Below are positions 41,503-49,230 of a stretch of DNA of 64,000 bases, in pieces. Both the position numbers and the translations under genes were made by a program. Where the stretch lies: assembly GCF_001667265.1 (NCBI RefSeq), contig NZ_LZHW01000098.1, forward strand, positions 1-64,000. Reading direction: 5' to 3'. The DNA is from Mycobacterium sp. ACS4331 (GTDB lineage Bacteria; Actinomycetota; Actinomycetes; Mycobacteriales; Mycobacteriaceae). The notes below the pieces were generated by a model. It was given only the letters and a program-made list of their open reading frames with translations, searched no databases and was not told the DNA's origin. Each line of letters begins with the position of its first letter. Positions within the stretch are counted from its first letter, which is position 1.

Positions 41503-43053
41503 CTACACGGGTGTTGTCACAGAATGGCTTTCGCCCCCGCTGTATCGCGCCACAAGGTCACGCTTGATCATCTTGCCCGTCTCGGTGCGCGGCAACTGCG
41601 CCTCGAAGGAGATCGAGCGCGGGCATTTGTAGTGGGCCACCCGGCCGCGCAGCCATTCGATGAGCTCCGCCGCGAAGTCATCGGTGGCGTCCGCCGGGTC
41701 CAGCGTCTGGACCACGGCCTTGACCGACTGGCCCATCGCGGCGTCCGGGATGCCGAAGACCGCGGCGTCGAGCACGCGGGGGTGTCCGATGAGCAGATCC
41801 TCGACCTCCTGCGGGTAGATGTTCACCCCGCCCGAGATGATCATGTGGTGGCGGCGATCCGTCAGGTACAGGTAGCCGTCGGCATCGAGGTAGCCGATGT
41901 CACCGACCGACGCCCACCCGCGGGCGTTGCGGGCCGCGGCGGTCTTCTCCTGGTCCTTGAGATAGCTGAAGGGCAGACCGCCCTCGAAGTAGATCTCGCC
42001 GGGTTCCCCCGGGGGCAGTTCTTCGCCGTCTTCGCCGATGATGTGTGCCGCACCGCCCAGCGGCCGGCCGACCGAACCCGGGTGCTGCAACCACTCCTCG
42101 GCACGGATGAAGGACACCCCGACCCCTTCGGACGAGCCGTAGAACTCGTCGACGATCGGACCCCACCACTGCAGCATCGCGCGTTTGACGTCCACCGGGC
42201 ACGGTGCTGCGGCGTGCACGACGCGTCGCAGACTGGACACGTCATAGCGGTCACGAACTGCACTGGGCAGCTTGAGCATTCGGACGAACATGGTCGGCAC
42301 GAACTGACCGTGCGTCACCCCGTGGCGCTCGATGGCCTCGAGCGCACCTTCGGCGTCGAAGTGCTCGAGCACCACCGTGGTCCCGCCGAGTGCCTGCACC
42401 GACATCGACCAGAACGACGGCGCGGTGTGGTACAGCGGCGCCGGACTCAGGTACACCGACGTCCCGTCGATGCCTGCCGCACCCAGCAGCGGCGCCAGCA
42501 TGACCCCCGCCTGCTCGGGGGTCACATGCGGCAGTTCGCGACGAATCCCCTTGGGCCGTCCGGTGGTTCCCGACGAGTACTGAAGCAGATCACCCTCGCG
42601 TTCGTCGGGCACCGGGGTGGCCGGCTGGTGTGCGACGCAGTCCGGGTAGCGCTGCCAGCCGTCCAGATCGTCGTCAGCCAGCAGACGCAGCTTCGGCAGG
42701 CCGTTGGGCAGATACTGTTCCAACTCCGCGCACACCCCTGCGGTGGCACGTGATCCGATGATCGCATCTGCTCCGCTGTTGTCGACGATGTACGCCGTCT
42801 CCGCGGCGTGCAGGTGCGTGCTGATGGTGGCGTAGTACAGCCCGCATCGTCGCGCCGCCCACATCACGGCGTGCATGTGCTCGTTGTTCTCCATGAGCAC
42901 CGCGACCGTGTCACCCTCCCGCATGCCGGCGGCGCGGAAGTGATGCGCCAACCGGTTGGCCCTGGCCTCGAGTTCGGCGAAACTGAGCCGGATTCCGGAC
43001 GGATGCAGGATGACGGCCGGTCGCTCGGAGTCGATCCACTGCCTGATCTGCAT
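41503..43053 (-). CDS. Acyl-CoA synthetase (FadD/AMP-binding)
   Basis: This 516-residue ANL-superfamily ligase has the P-loop-like YSSGTTGRPKGI, YGSSEG as the A5 motif, and TDRRHHMIISGGVNIYPQEVED and TGKMIKR toward the C-terminus with the catalytic Lys. It activates a carboxylic acid to its CoA thioester through an acyl-adenylate. It closely resembles the ligase at 58749 in layout (APCPVDVKRAMLQWWGP versus APCPLQVKKEMMAWWGP), suggesting a duplicated pair acting on related substrates. Sixth gene of the minus-strand operon. Confidence 0.93.
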   Translation of the reverse strand: MQIRQWIDSERPAVILHPSGIRLSFAELEARANRLAHHFRAAGMREGDTVAVLMENNEHMHAVMWAARRCGLYYATISTHLHAAETAYIVDNSGADAIIGSRATAGVCAELEQYLPNGLPKLRLLADDDLDGWQRYPDCVAHQPATPVPDEREGDLLQYSSGTTGRPKGIRRELPHVTPEQAGVMLAPLLGAAGIDGTSVYLSPAPLYHTAPSFWSMSVQALGGTTVVLEHFDAEGALEAIERHGVTHGQFVPTMFVRMLKLPSAVRDRYDVSSLRRVVHAAAPCPVDVKRAMLQWWGPIVDEFYGSSEGVGVSFIRAEEWLQHPGSVGRPLGGAAHIIGEDGEELPPGEPGEIYFEGGLPFSYLKDQEKTAAARNARGWASVGDIGYLDADGYLYLTDRRHHMIISGGVNIYPQEVEDLLIGHPRVLDAAVFGIPDAAMGQSVKAVVQTLDPADATDDFAAELIEWLRGRVAHYKCPRSISFEAQLPRTETGKMIKRDLVARYSGGESHSVTTPV

Positions 43054-43103
43054 GTCAGCTCACTTTCATTCCCACGAGCGATGGGTGTGTCAGTCAGTCG
43101 GTG

Positions 43104-44132
43104 TCATGCCGGCGGCGGGCACGGCGGGTTATGGCCGATGCCACACATGTTGTGATGTACATAGCTCGGGATGTCGTCCGCGGGTGGCTGCGTGTCGGCG
43201 TGCTGGTTGATGAAGTTGAAGCCCAGCATGAACACCATCATGATCAGGTTGAACACCGCGGTCAGGGCGAGAACCCGGATCACGGGCAGCCATCTGGTGC
43301 TGCCCAGGCGCTCTATCCCCTTGTCGGTGATCATCAGGCCGTCGTTGTCGCGGAAGCAGTAGATGCCGATGGACAGCACGGTCACCACACCGCCGAAGAA
43401 AATGCCCTCGTAGAGCGGGAATTGGTGCATGGTGCCGCTGAAGATGGCCCAGTCGGAGTTCACCCGCAGGTAGTGCCAGGCACCGATCCGGTGGAAGAAC
43501 TGCTCAAGCGTGATGCACAGAAACGTGAAGAGCGCGATCATGAACGCGATCACGCCCGCCTTGTTGATCCGCGGGAACCGCTTGCGCACGGTTTCGATCA
43601 GCTTGTCGATACCCATGATGGCCAGCGGCGTCAGGACGATGTAGCTGGCCAAAAAGTAGATGAGTGGCTGCGGGTTCTCCGCACCCTTCTCGACCCAGCC
43701 GGGGATGAACTCGCCCCAGGTGCCCATGTTGAAGAAGCCACCGTTGTAGCCGAACACCGGTCGAACTGCGTTGACGCCGACGTCCTGCCACGCCGCCAGC
43801 AGCCAGGCCAGGACGAAGACACCGAGGGTGGGGAACTCCCTCTCCCGGCGCATCTTTCGGATGATGAACCAGAAGAGTCCCACGCCGAGCACCAGGCAGC
43901 CGATCTCCCAGAACCGGATCCACGCCATGGTTGAGCCGGGGATCTCGTCGGGTCCGTTCGGCGCGGGCGCAAACTTGTCGGAGAAGATCCAGCGCAGGTA
44001 GACATAAGTCTGGAAGACGACGAAAACCGCCCCCAGCCTGGCCAGCCAGACGATCGGGGGCGAGTCCTTGGCGCCCGTCCACAGTCGGTCGAAGTTCTCC
44101 GACTCACTCCTGGTCTTCGGTTCGGTGGTCAT
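43104..44132 (-). CDS. Spirocyclase AveC-like membrane protein
   Basis: The 342-residue integral membrane protein has about seven to eight TM helices (VWLARLGAVFVVFQTYVYLRW, then WEIGCLVLGVGLFWFIIRK, and so on) and the conserved FGYNGGFFNMGTWGEFIPGW loop. It matches the AveC-like family, named for the avermectin spiroketal cyclase but present in many mycobacterial catabolic clusters. The frame to 44306 is not used: ATG 44132 overlaps the LLM gene stop (ATGA). In this degradative operon it may be a membrane-bound cyclase, hydratase or transporter. The true role is unknown. Confidence 0.82.
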   Translation of the reverse strand: MTTEPKTRSESENFDRLWTGAKDSPPIVWLARLGAVFVVFQTYVYLRWIFSDKFAPAPNGPDEIPGSTMAWIRFWEIGCLVLGVGLFWFIIRKMRREREFPTLGVFVLAWLLAAWQDVGVNAVRPVFGYNGGFFNMGTWGEFIPGWVEKGAENPQPLIYFLASYIVLTPLAIMGIDKLIETVRKRFPRINKAGVIAFMIALFTFLCITLEQFFHRIGAWHYLRVNSDWAIFSGTMHQFPLYEGIFFGGVVTVLSIGIYCFRDNDGLMITDKGIERLGSTRWLPVIRVLALTAVFNLIMMVFMLGFNFINQHADTQPPADDIPSYVHHNMCGIGHNPPCPPPA

Positions 44133-45133
44133 TCCTGCACTCCTGCCTCGGTGAAAAGTCTGACGACCTGGGTTCCGTAGCGGCCGCGCCGCCTCGGGCT
44201 GACGAGGAATCCCGGCGGCGAGAGAAATCCGATGTCCGGCAACCTGTTGCGAGCGGCCAGCATCTCCTTGGCCTGGTCGGTGTCGCCGCACACCGCGATG
44301 GCCCACAGCATCTCGTCGGAGACGTGTCTGCCCAGATTCTTCAGGTCACCGCCCGCGAACTCGGTCCGGATGGCGGCCACCTCGTCCTGCCATCCGTGCA
44401 GCTCCACGAGGGAGTCGTACGTCCGGACAGTGAGCTCGAAGGCGATCTGGCGCTTGGCGTCCTGAACCGCGCGCTGCGGGTCCTCGTCGTCGATCGCGGT
44501 GGTGATCCAGCCCCAGCGCCGCAGCCCGGCGGAATCACGCCCGGCACCGGCCGCACCGTCGCGCAGCTGCGGCTCGACCATCTCGGCCCACCACCGGTCG
44601 GTGAACAGCGGATGGCCGAGCACGCCATCGGCAACCCGGCCCGCGGTGCGAATCATGTGCTTGTTGAAGGCCCCCAACAGGATCGGCACGTCAATCCGGC
44701 CCAGCACAGGCGCCCGAACATGAGCGTTGAGCGAATAGAACTCGCCGTCGAAGCTGATCTTCTCGTCGTTCTCGGCCTCCAGGAAGGCCCGGACACAGGT
44801 GACGAGCTCAGCCATCCGGCGGGCCGGATGGCTGGAGTCCACCCCGAACCAGTCCCGGTTCATCCGCGCCGTGCCCGAACCCAGGCCCAAGAAGACCCGG
44901 CCCGGTGCGATCTTGTTCAGGTGCCGCACCGAGGACGCGTGGACGAACGGGGCGCGGGCGAACGCATAGGCGATTCCCGGTCCCGTCAGGGCCGTGCTGG
45001 TGGATCGCGCCATCTCGGTGGCCGTCACATACGCACTGGTGTCGGCGAACTCACCTGAGCAGAACGCTGCCGCCCCGGCGGCCTCGCATTCCGCTGCCAG
45101 ATCCGCTCCAGGCCAAGGCATCCCCCATCGCAT
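44129..45133 (-). CDS. LLM-class (F420-dependent-type) flavin oxidoreductase
   Basis: The 334-residue luciferase-like TIM-barrel protein shows GRVFLGLGSGTARMNRDWFG, then ARRMAELVTCVRAFLEAE, and DVPILLGAFNKHMIRTAGRVADGVLGHPLFTDRWW, typical of F420-dependent reductases of the mycobacterial LLM family. It likely oxidises or reduces a ring or CoA-bound intermediate. It is coupled by ATGA to the AveC-like gene and follows a mycofactocin-type SDR by 12 bp. Confidence 0.9.
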   Translation of the reverse strand: MRWGMPWPGADLAAECEAAGAAAFCSGEFADTSAYVTATEMARSTSTALTGPGIAYAFARAPFVHASSVRHLNKIAPGRVFLGLGSGTARMNRDWFGVDSSHPARRMAELVTCVRAFLEAENDEKISFDGEFYSLNAHVRAPVLGRIDVPILLGAFNKHMIRTAGRVADGVLGHPLFTDRWWAEMVEPQLRDGAAGAGRDSAGLRRWGWITTAIDDEDPQRAVQDAKRQIAFELTVRTYDSLVELHGWQDEVAAIRTEFAGGDLKNLGRHVSDEMLWAIAVCGDTDQAKEMLAARNRLPDIGFLSPPGFLVSPRRRGRYGTQVVRLFTEAGVQE

Positions 45134-45145
45134 GGCGGTCGACCG

Positions 45146-46000
45146 TCAGAACTTCACGCTCGCACCGCCGTCAACCTTGAGCTGAACCCCTGTGACGTAG
45201 CGGGATTCGTCAGAAGCCAGGTAGCAGATGGCGTTCGACACATCCTCGGGCTCGACATACGGGATCGGCATGCCCTGCAACATCGGGAAGGTCAGCAGCG
45301 CGTCGTCGACTCCTGGGTTGGGCAGGTCGGGGCGGAACATCCGGTACATCTGCTCGTTGTGCAGCATCGGCGTGTTCACGTTGGTGGGATGGACGACGTT
45401 GGCCCGGATCGACAGCGGCGCCAGTTGCGCGGCCAAGGCCATGGTGTAGCGATCGACGAACTGCTTGGCCAGGTTGTAACCCGCACCGCCGGCACCGCTG
45501 GGCCCCATGCCGCCGCCCGCACCGGCCTTCTCCGCCAGCAGACCGGCCACCGAACCCACCGTGATGACCGACGCTCCCGCGGTCAGGTACTCCAGTGCCA
45601 CATGCACGGTGTTCACCACACCGACGAAGTCGACGTCGAAGGCGTTGGCGAAGGCGCCGATCGGCTGCCCCTGACCCAACGGGCAGATACCCGCGTTGGC
45701 GACCACCACGTCCAGCCTTCCCATCTCGGCGACCGCGGGCGCCAGGGCGGCCTGCAGCGACTCGCGGTTGCGGACGTCGACCTCGGCCGAGATGACTCGG
45801 TGCCCGGACTTCTCGACCTCACGGCAGGCCTCTTCGAGATCGTCCCTGGACGCCAGCGGGTACGAGTTGTGCTCGATGTCGGCACAGATGTCCAACAGGA
45901 TCAGGTCTGCGCCCTCTTCGGCCAGCTTGACCGCGTGGCGCCGGCCCTGGCCCCGCGCCGCACCGGTGACCAGCACCACTTTTCCTTCGACACGACCCAT
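45146..46000 (-). CDS. Mycofactocin-coupled SDR oxidoreductase
   Basis: The 284-residue SDR has TGAARGQGRRHA, the subfamily insertion (DICADIEHN, then SYPLASRDDLEEA), NAG and catalytic YNLAK. ATG 46000 has AAAGG eight bases upstream and starts the conserved MGRVEGKVVL; GTG 46009 is a less likely alternative. It is the third gene of the operon starting at 48732. Together with the LLM oxidoreductase it supplies redox steps on the same substrate. Confidence 0.9.
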   Translation of the reverse strand: MGRVEGKVVLVTGAARGQGRRHAVKLAEEGADLILLDICADIEHNSYPLASRDDLEEACREVEKSGHRVISAEVDVRNRESLQAALAPAVAEMGRLDVVVANAGICPLGQGQPIGAFANAFDVDFVGVVNTVHVALEYLTAGASVITVGSVAGLLAEKAGAGGGMGPSGAGGAGYNLAKQFVDRYTMALAAQLAPLSIRANVVHPTNVNTPMLHNEQMYRMFRPDLPNPGVDDALLTFPMLQGMPIPYVEPEDVSNAICYLASDESRYVTGVQLKVDGGASVKF

Positions 46001-46012
46001 CTGCTGCACCTT

Positions 46013-47572
46013 TCAGTTCGTGATCTTCGATCGATTGGTTGGATCAAGTTGCGCTCTCAGCAGATGCTTCTGCACCTTTCCGCTGGCTGTCCGCGGCAGT
46101 TCCGGGACGAGCACGATGCGCTCGGGAGTCTTCTGCCGAGCCAACCCGCACTCAGCGAAGTGCCTGGCGGCGTCGGCGACCGCGAAGTCGCGGCCCGGGT
46201 TCACGACGACGAACGCGCACACCCGTTCGCCGTAGGTGTCGTCGGGGGCACCGATGGCAGCGGCTTCGGCAACGGCGGGATGCGCGCTGAGCACATCCTC
46301 GATCTCCTTGGAGGAGATGTTCTCGCCGCCGCGAACGATGATGTCCTTCTTGCGGTCTGTGATGGTGAGGTACCCGTCGGCGTCCAGGCGGCCGACGTCA
46401 CCGGTGCGGAACCAGCCGTCGAGCATGCTCGCCGAGGTGTGCCGCACATCGGTGTACCCGGTGAACAGCTCCGGACCCCGGGTCAATATCTCACCCGCGC
46501 ATCCGGATTCGACGTCGCGGCCGTCGTCGTCGACGATCCGCACCTCGGTGCCGGGGGTGATCCTGCCGTCGGTGTCGGCACGCTTGTCCAGGGGATCCTC
46601 GGGCCGGCCCGAACTGATCGTCGGGTGCTCAGACGATCCGTAGCAGCGGTACGCCCCCACTCCGCTGTCGGCGGCGCGACGAATGAGAGCGCCCGCCACA
46701 CCCGCGGCACCCGTGGTGTACTCCCGAAGGCTGCTCAGGTCCAGGCCGTCGCGCTCGGCGATGTCCAGGATGCCGCTGAGGTGGATGGGTGCACCGCCGG
46801 AAGTCGTCACGCCGTGCCGGTCGATGAGCCGCGCGGCCCTCTCCGCGTTCCAGGCATCCAGCGCCAGCGTGGTGCCGGGCCTGCAGAACATCCGAAGGAT
46901 CCCCAGCGTGCCTGCGATGTGACCGGCCGGGAAGACCGACAGCGTGGTGGACTTCGTGACGGTGCCGCGCATCTCGTCCATGGAGGCCAGTTCGCCGAGC
47001 AGGCTCGCGTGCGTGTGCTGGACTCCCTTGGGTTCCGCGGTGGTTCCGGAGGTGTACACCAGCAGGCACCGACTGTGGGGATCGACGCCGGTGACGGGGA
47101 TGAAGCCGTCCGACGAGGTGTCGGCCAAGTCGGCGAAGGACACCGCGTCGGGCAACGGATCACCCACCACAACGCGCACGGCGAGATCCGCTGCAGCAGC
47201 GGCGAACACCTCGGAGGCGTCTCTGTCGCGGATCCGACGCGCGGTGATCAGCGCGCGTGCACCGGACTGCCTGACGATGAAGGCCACCTCGGCGGGTCCG
47301 TAGATCGGCACGATCGGCAGCACGACGGCCCCGGCCAGCCAGATCCCCGCGTGGGTGGTGAAACATTCACGCCAGTTCGGCAGTTGGACCGCGACCACGT
47401 CGCCGGGCCCGATGCCCTGGGCGGTCAGGCCTGCCGCGACCCGACGGCTCTCCTCGAACAGTTCGGCCAGGTTCGTGGCGTCGGGCCGAATGTCGCTGTG
47501 GACCTCGACCCGCGATCCCGGGTGATTTCTGGCCGTCGCGCAGATCTCGTCGGCCACGGTGGTGATCAGCAT
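46013..47572 (-). CDS. Acyl-CoA synthetase (FadD/AMP-binding)
   Basis: The 519-residue ANL ligase has YTSGTTAEPKGVQHTH, a YGSSEHPT A5 motif, GWFRTGDVGRLD and TDRKKDIIVRGGENISSKEIED, and TASGKVQKHLL with the C-terminal Lys. The hydrophobic pocket sequence differs from the ligase at 41503, so the substrate differs too. ATG 47572 overlaps the end of the thiolase-like gene by 7 bp; ATG 47587 is possible with a longer overlap. Second gene of the operon. Confidence 0.93.
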   Translation of the reverse strand: MLITTVADEICATARNHPGSRVEVHSDIRPDATNLAELFEESRRVAAGLTAQGIGPGDVVAVQLPNWRECFTTHAGIWLAGAVVLPIVPIYGPAEVAFIVRQSGARALITARRIRDRDASEVFAAAAADLAVRVVVGDPLPDAVSFADLADTSSDGFIPVTGVDPHSRCLLVYTSGTTAEPKGVQHTHASLLGELASMDEMRGTVTKSTTLSVFPAGHIAGTLGILRMFCRPGTTLALDAWNAERAARLIDRHGVTTSGGAPIHLSGILDIAERDGLDLSSLREYTTGAAGVAGALIRRAADSGVGAYRCYGSSEHPTISSGRPEDPLDKRADTDGRITPGTEVRIVDDDGRDVESGCAGEILTRGPELFTGYTDVRHTSASMLDGWFRTGDVGRLDADGYLTITDRKKDIIVRGGENISSKEIEDVLSAHPAVAEAAAIGAPDDTYGERVCAFVVVNPGRDFAVADAARHFAECGLARQKTPERIVLVPELPRTASGKVQKHLLRAQLDPTNRSKITN

Positions 47573-48732
47573 GTCAGCAGTGCGCATCCCGCGATCGGTC
47601 CGCCGCCGGCCGAGATCACCGCGACTTCGGGACGGCGAGCAACAGCGGTGGGCCCGGCCAGGCCGCGCAGTTGTTGGCAGGCCTCATGCAGGACCCAATA
47701 GCCGTGCATGCGACCTGCGGACAGTTGGCCGCCGTAGGTGTTCAGCGGCAGCTGACCGTCGAGCGCGATGCGCTCGCCGCCGTCCACGAACGGCCCGCCC
47801 TCGCCGTCGGCGCAGAAGCCGAGGGCTTCGAGCCAGGCCAGCGTGAGGAAGCTGAATCCGTCGTAGAGTTCGGCGATGTCGACGTCGGCGGGGGTGAGCG
47901 CCGTCTTCGACCACATGTCGGCCGCCGCGTCGGTGGCCGCCATCTTGGGGTAGTCGGGCCGACTGATCCAGCCACCCGTGCCCGGCGCACCCCCCGTCGC
48001 CTCGACCGTGACCGCACCGTTCGGGGCATCTGCCGCGTGCTCTGGGGTGGAGACCACCACCGCGATCGAACCGTCCACAGGAACGTCGCAGTCCAGCAGC
48101 CCGAACGGTGACGATATCTGCCGTGCGGTCAGGTAGTCGTCCATGGTGATCGGATCCCGGTACACCGCAAGCGGATTGCGGCCCGCATTACGGCGCGCGT
48201 TGAGCGCGATCCAGCCGAGTTGCTCCTTGGTGGTGCCGTAGAGATCCATGTGCCTGCGGCAGTGCATGGCCAGCCAGTTGGCCGCCGAGTACGCGTGCGC
48301 GGCGAGGAGGTGTCCGACGTCGGCACCCATGCCCGGTATTGCCGTCATGCCCTTGGCTCCGCGCGGCTTCGGCGGTCCTGCGTCGGCCGTTCCGCCCATC
48401 ATCTGCACGGTCCGGTACACGAGCACGTGCCGGGCCCGCCCGTCCGTCACCGCCTCACACGCCTGGACCAAGGGGGTGAGCAGGCCGCTCGTCCCGATCG
48501 ATTTGCCGAGTTCGGCGGGCTCCGGGATGCCCAGTCGGACAGCGGCTTCGGCGGCCGGAGTGTCTCCGAGCGTGCAGATGCCGTCGATGTCGGCCGGTGT
48601 CAGCCCGGCGTCGGCGATGGCCGCCTGGGCCGCCTCCACGGTCAGTTCCACCGCCGGGATGCCGCTGCGGCGTTTGATCTGGGAAATGCCGGTGCCCGAA
48701 ATCACCGGGGGGCGTCCGCCCGAACCCACCAT
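47566..48732 (-). CDS. Thiolase-fold lipid-transfer protein, Ltp2-like aldolase
   Basis: The 388-residue thiolase-superfamily protein lacks the catalytic residues of thiolases: the nucleophile position reads IGTSG instead of a Cys-containing loop, and the GHPxGATG histidine region reads AGRMHGYW. It keeps LYDGFSFLTL, matching the catalytic-Tyr region of Ltp2-type retro-aldolases that cleave steroid side-chain CoA esters together with a DUF35 partner. A DUF35 gene is divergent, 44 bp away. GGAGGG precedes ATG 48732. First gene of a seven-gene operon (48732 to 40872). Confidence 0.86.
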   Translation of the reverse strand: MVGSGGRPPVISGTGISQIKRRSGIPAVELTVEAAQAAIADAGLTPADIDGICTLGDTPAAEAAVRLGIPEPAELGKSIGTSGLLTPLVQACEAVTDGRARHVLVYRTVQMMGGTADAGPPKPRGAKGMTAIPGMGADVGHLLAAHAYSAANWLAMHCRRHMDLYGTTKEQLGWIALNARRNAGRNPLAVYRDPITMDDYLTARQISSPFGLLDCDVPVDGSIAVVVSTPEHAADAPNGAVTVEATGGAPGTGGWISRPDYPKMAATDAAADMWSKTALTPADVDIAELYDGFSFLTLAWLEALGFCADGEGGPFVDGGERIALDGQLPLNTYGGQLSAGRMHGYWVLHEACQQLRGLAGPTAVARRPEVAVISAGGGPIAGCALLTC

Positions 48733-48749
48733 CCGAACCCTCCGTGGAT

Positions 48750-48772
48750 AAAGTTAATTCAGTGTACTCTTA
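48750..48772. promoter_or_regulatory. Shared cluster motif, site 1
   Basis: An AT-rich site containing TCAGTGTACT (core 48761-48768, reverse AGTACACT), flanked by TTAATT on one side and TTAA on the other, in the 44-bp gap between the divergent Ltp-like and DUF35 genes. The same core occurs near 56384 and in variant form at 58711 and 62059. Confidence 0.5.
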
Positions 48773-48776
48773 ATTC

Positions 48777-49217
48777 GTGACCAGATCGCCCGTATCAGCC
48801 GAATCGGCCGCTGTGGCCCCGGCACCGCGGATCCTGCCCGAACTGGACGAGACGACGCGGCCGTACTGGACGTCGGGAGCGTCGGGGCAGTTGCGCATCG
48901 CGCACTGCGGGGCCTGCCGCCGCTTCATCCATCCGCCGCCGCGGGTGTGCCCGGACTGCTCGGGCCCGATCACGTTCGAAGCGGTGTCCGGGTCCGGGAC
49001 CGTGTTCACCTACACCGTGGCGCATCAGCAGTTCCGCCCGGATGTGCCAACACCATTCGTGGTCGCGCTCGTCGAGCTCGATGAGCAGGCGGACCTGCGG
49101 GTGGTCGCCAACATCGTCGACTGTGAGCCCGATGCGGTGACCTCGGGCCTGCGCGTCTCGGTCCGTTTCGAACAGCACGGCGAGGTGTTCGTACCGGTGT
49201 TCGCCCCTGTGAACTGA
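48777..49217 (+). CDS. DUF35 OB-fold / zinc-ribbon protein (ChsH2-like)
   Basis: The 146-residue protein has a rubredoxin-like zinc ribbon C44-x2-C47 and C58-x2-C61 (CGACRRF, then VCPDCSG) and an OB-fold (GSGTVFTYTVAHQQFRPDVPTPFVVALVELDEQ). DUF35 proteins stabilise thiolase-fold partners and, in the ChsH1-ChsH2-Ltp2 complex, form the aldolase. The divergent Ltp-like gene lacks thiolase catalytic residues, so the two proteins likely work together. Start GTG 48777 directly follows an AT-rich promoter; a leaderless transcript is likely. Confidence 0.88.
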   Translation: MTRSPVSAESAAVAPAPRILPELDETTRPYWTSGASGQLRIAHCGACRRFIHPPPRVCPDCSGPITFEAVSGSGTVFTYTVAHQQFRPDVPTPFVVALVELDEQADLRVVANIVDCEPDAVTSGLRVSVRFEQHGEVFVPVFAPVN

Positions 49218-49230
49218 CCGCACGGACCCA

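Noticed and set aside
46025..46045. CGATCGATTGG resembling the TGATCGATCG operator
   Set aside because: It is inside the coding end of the acyl-CoA synthetase, matches only in part and is not in a promoter.
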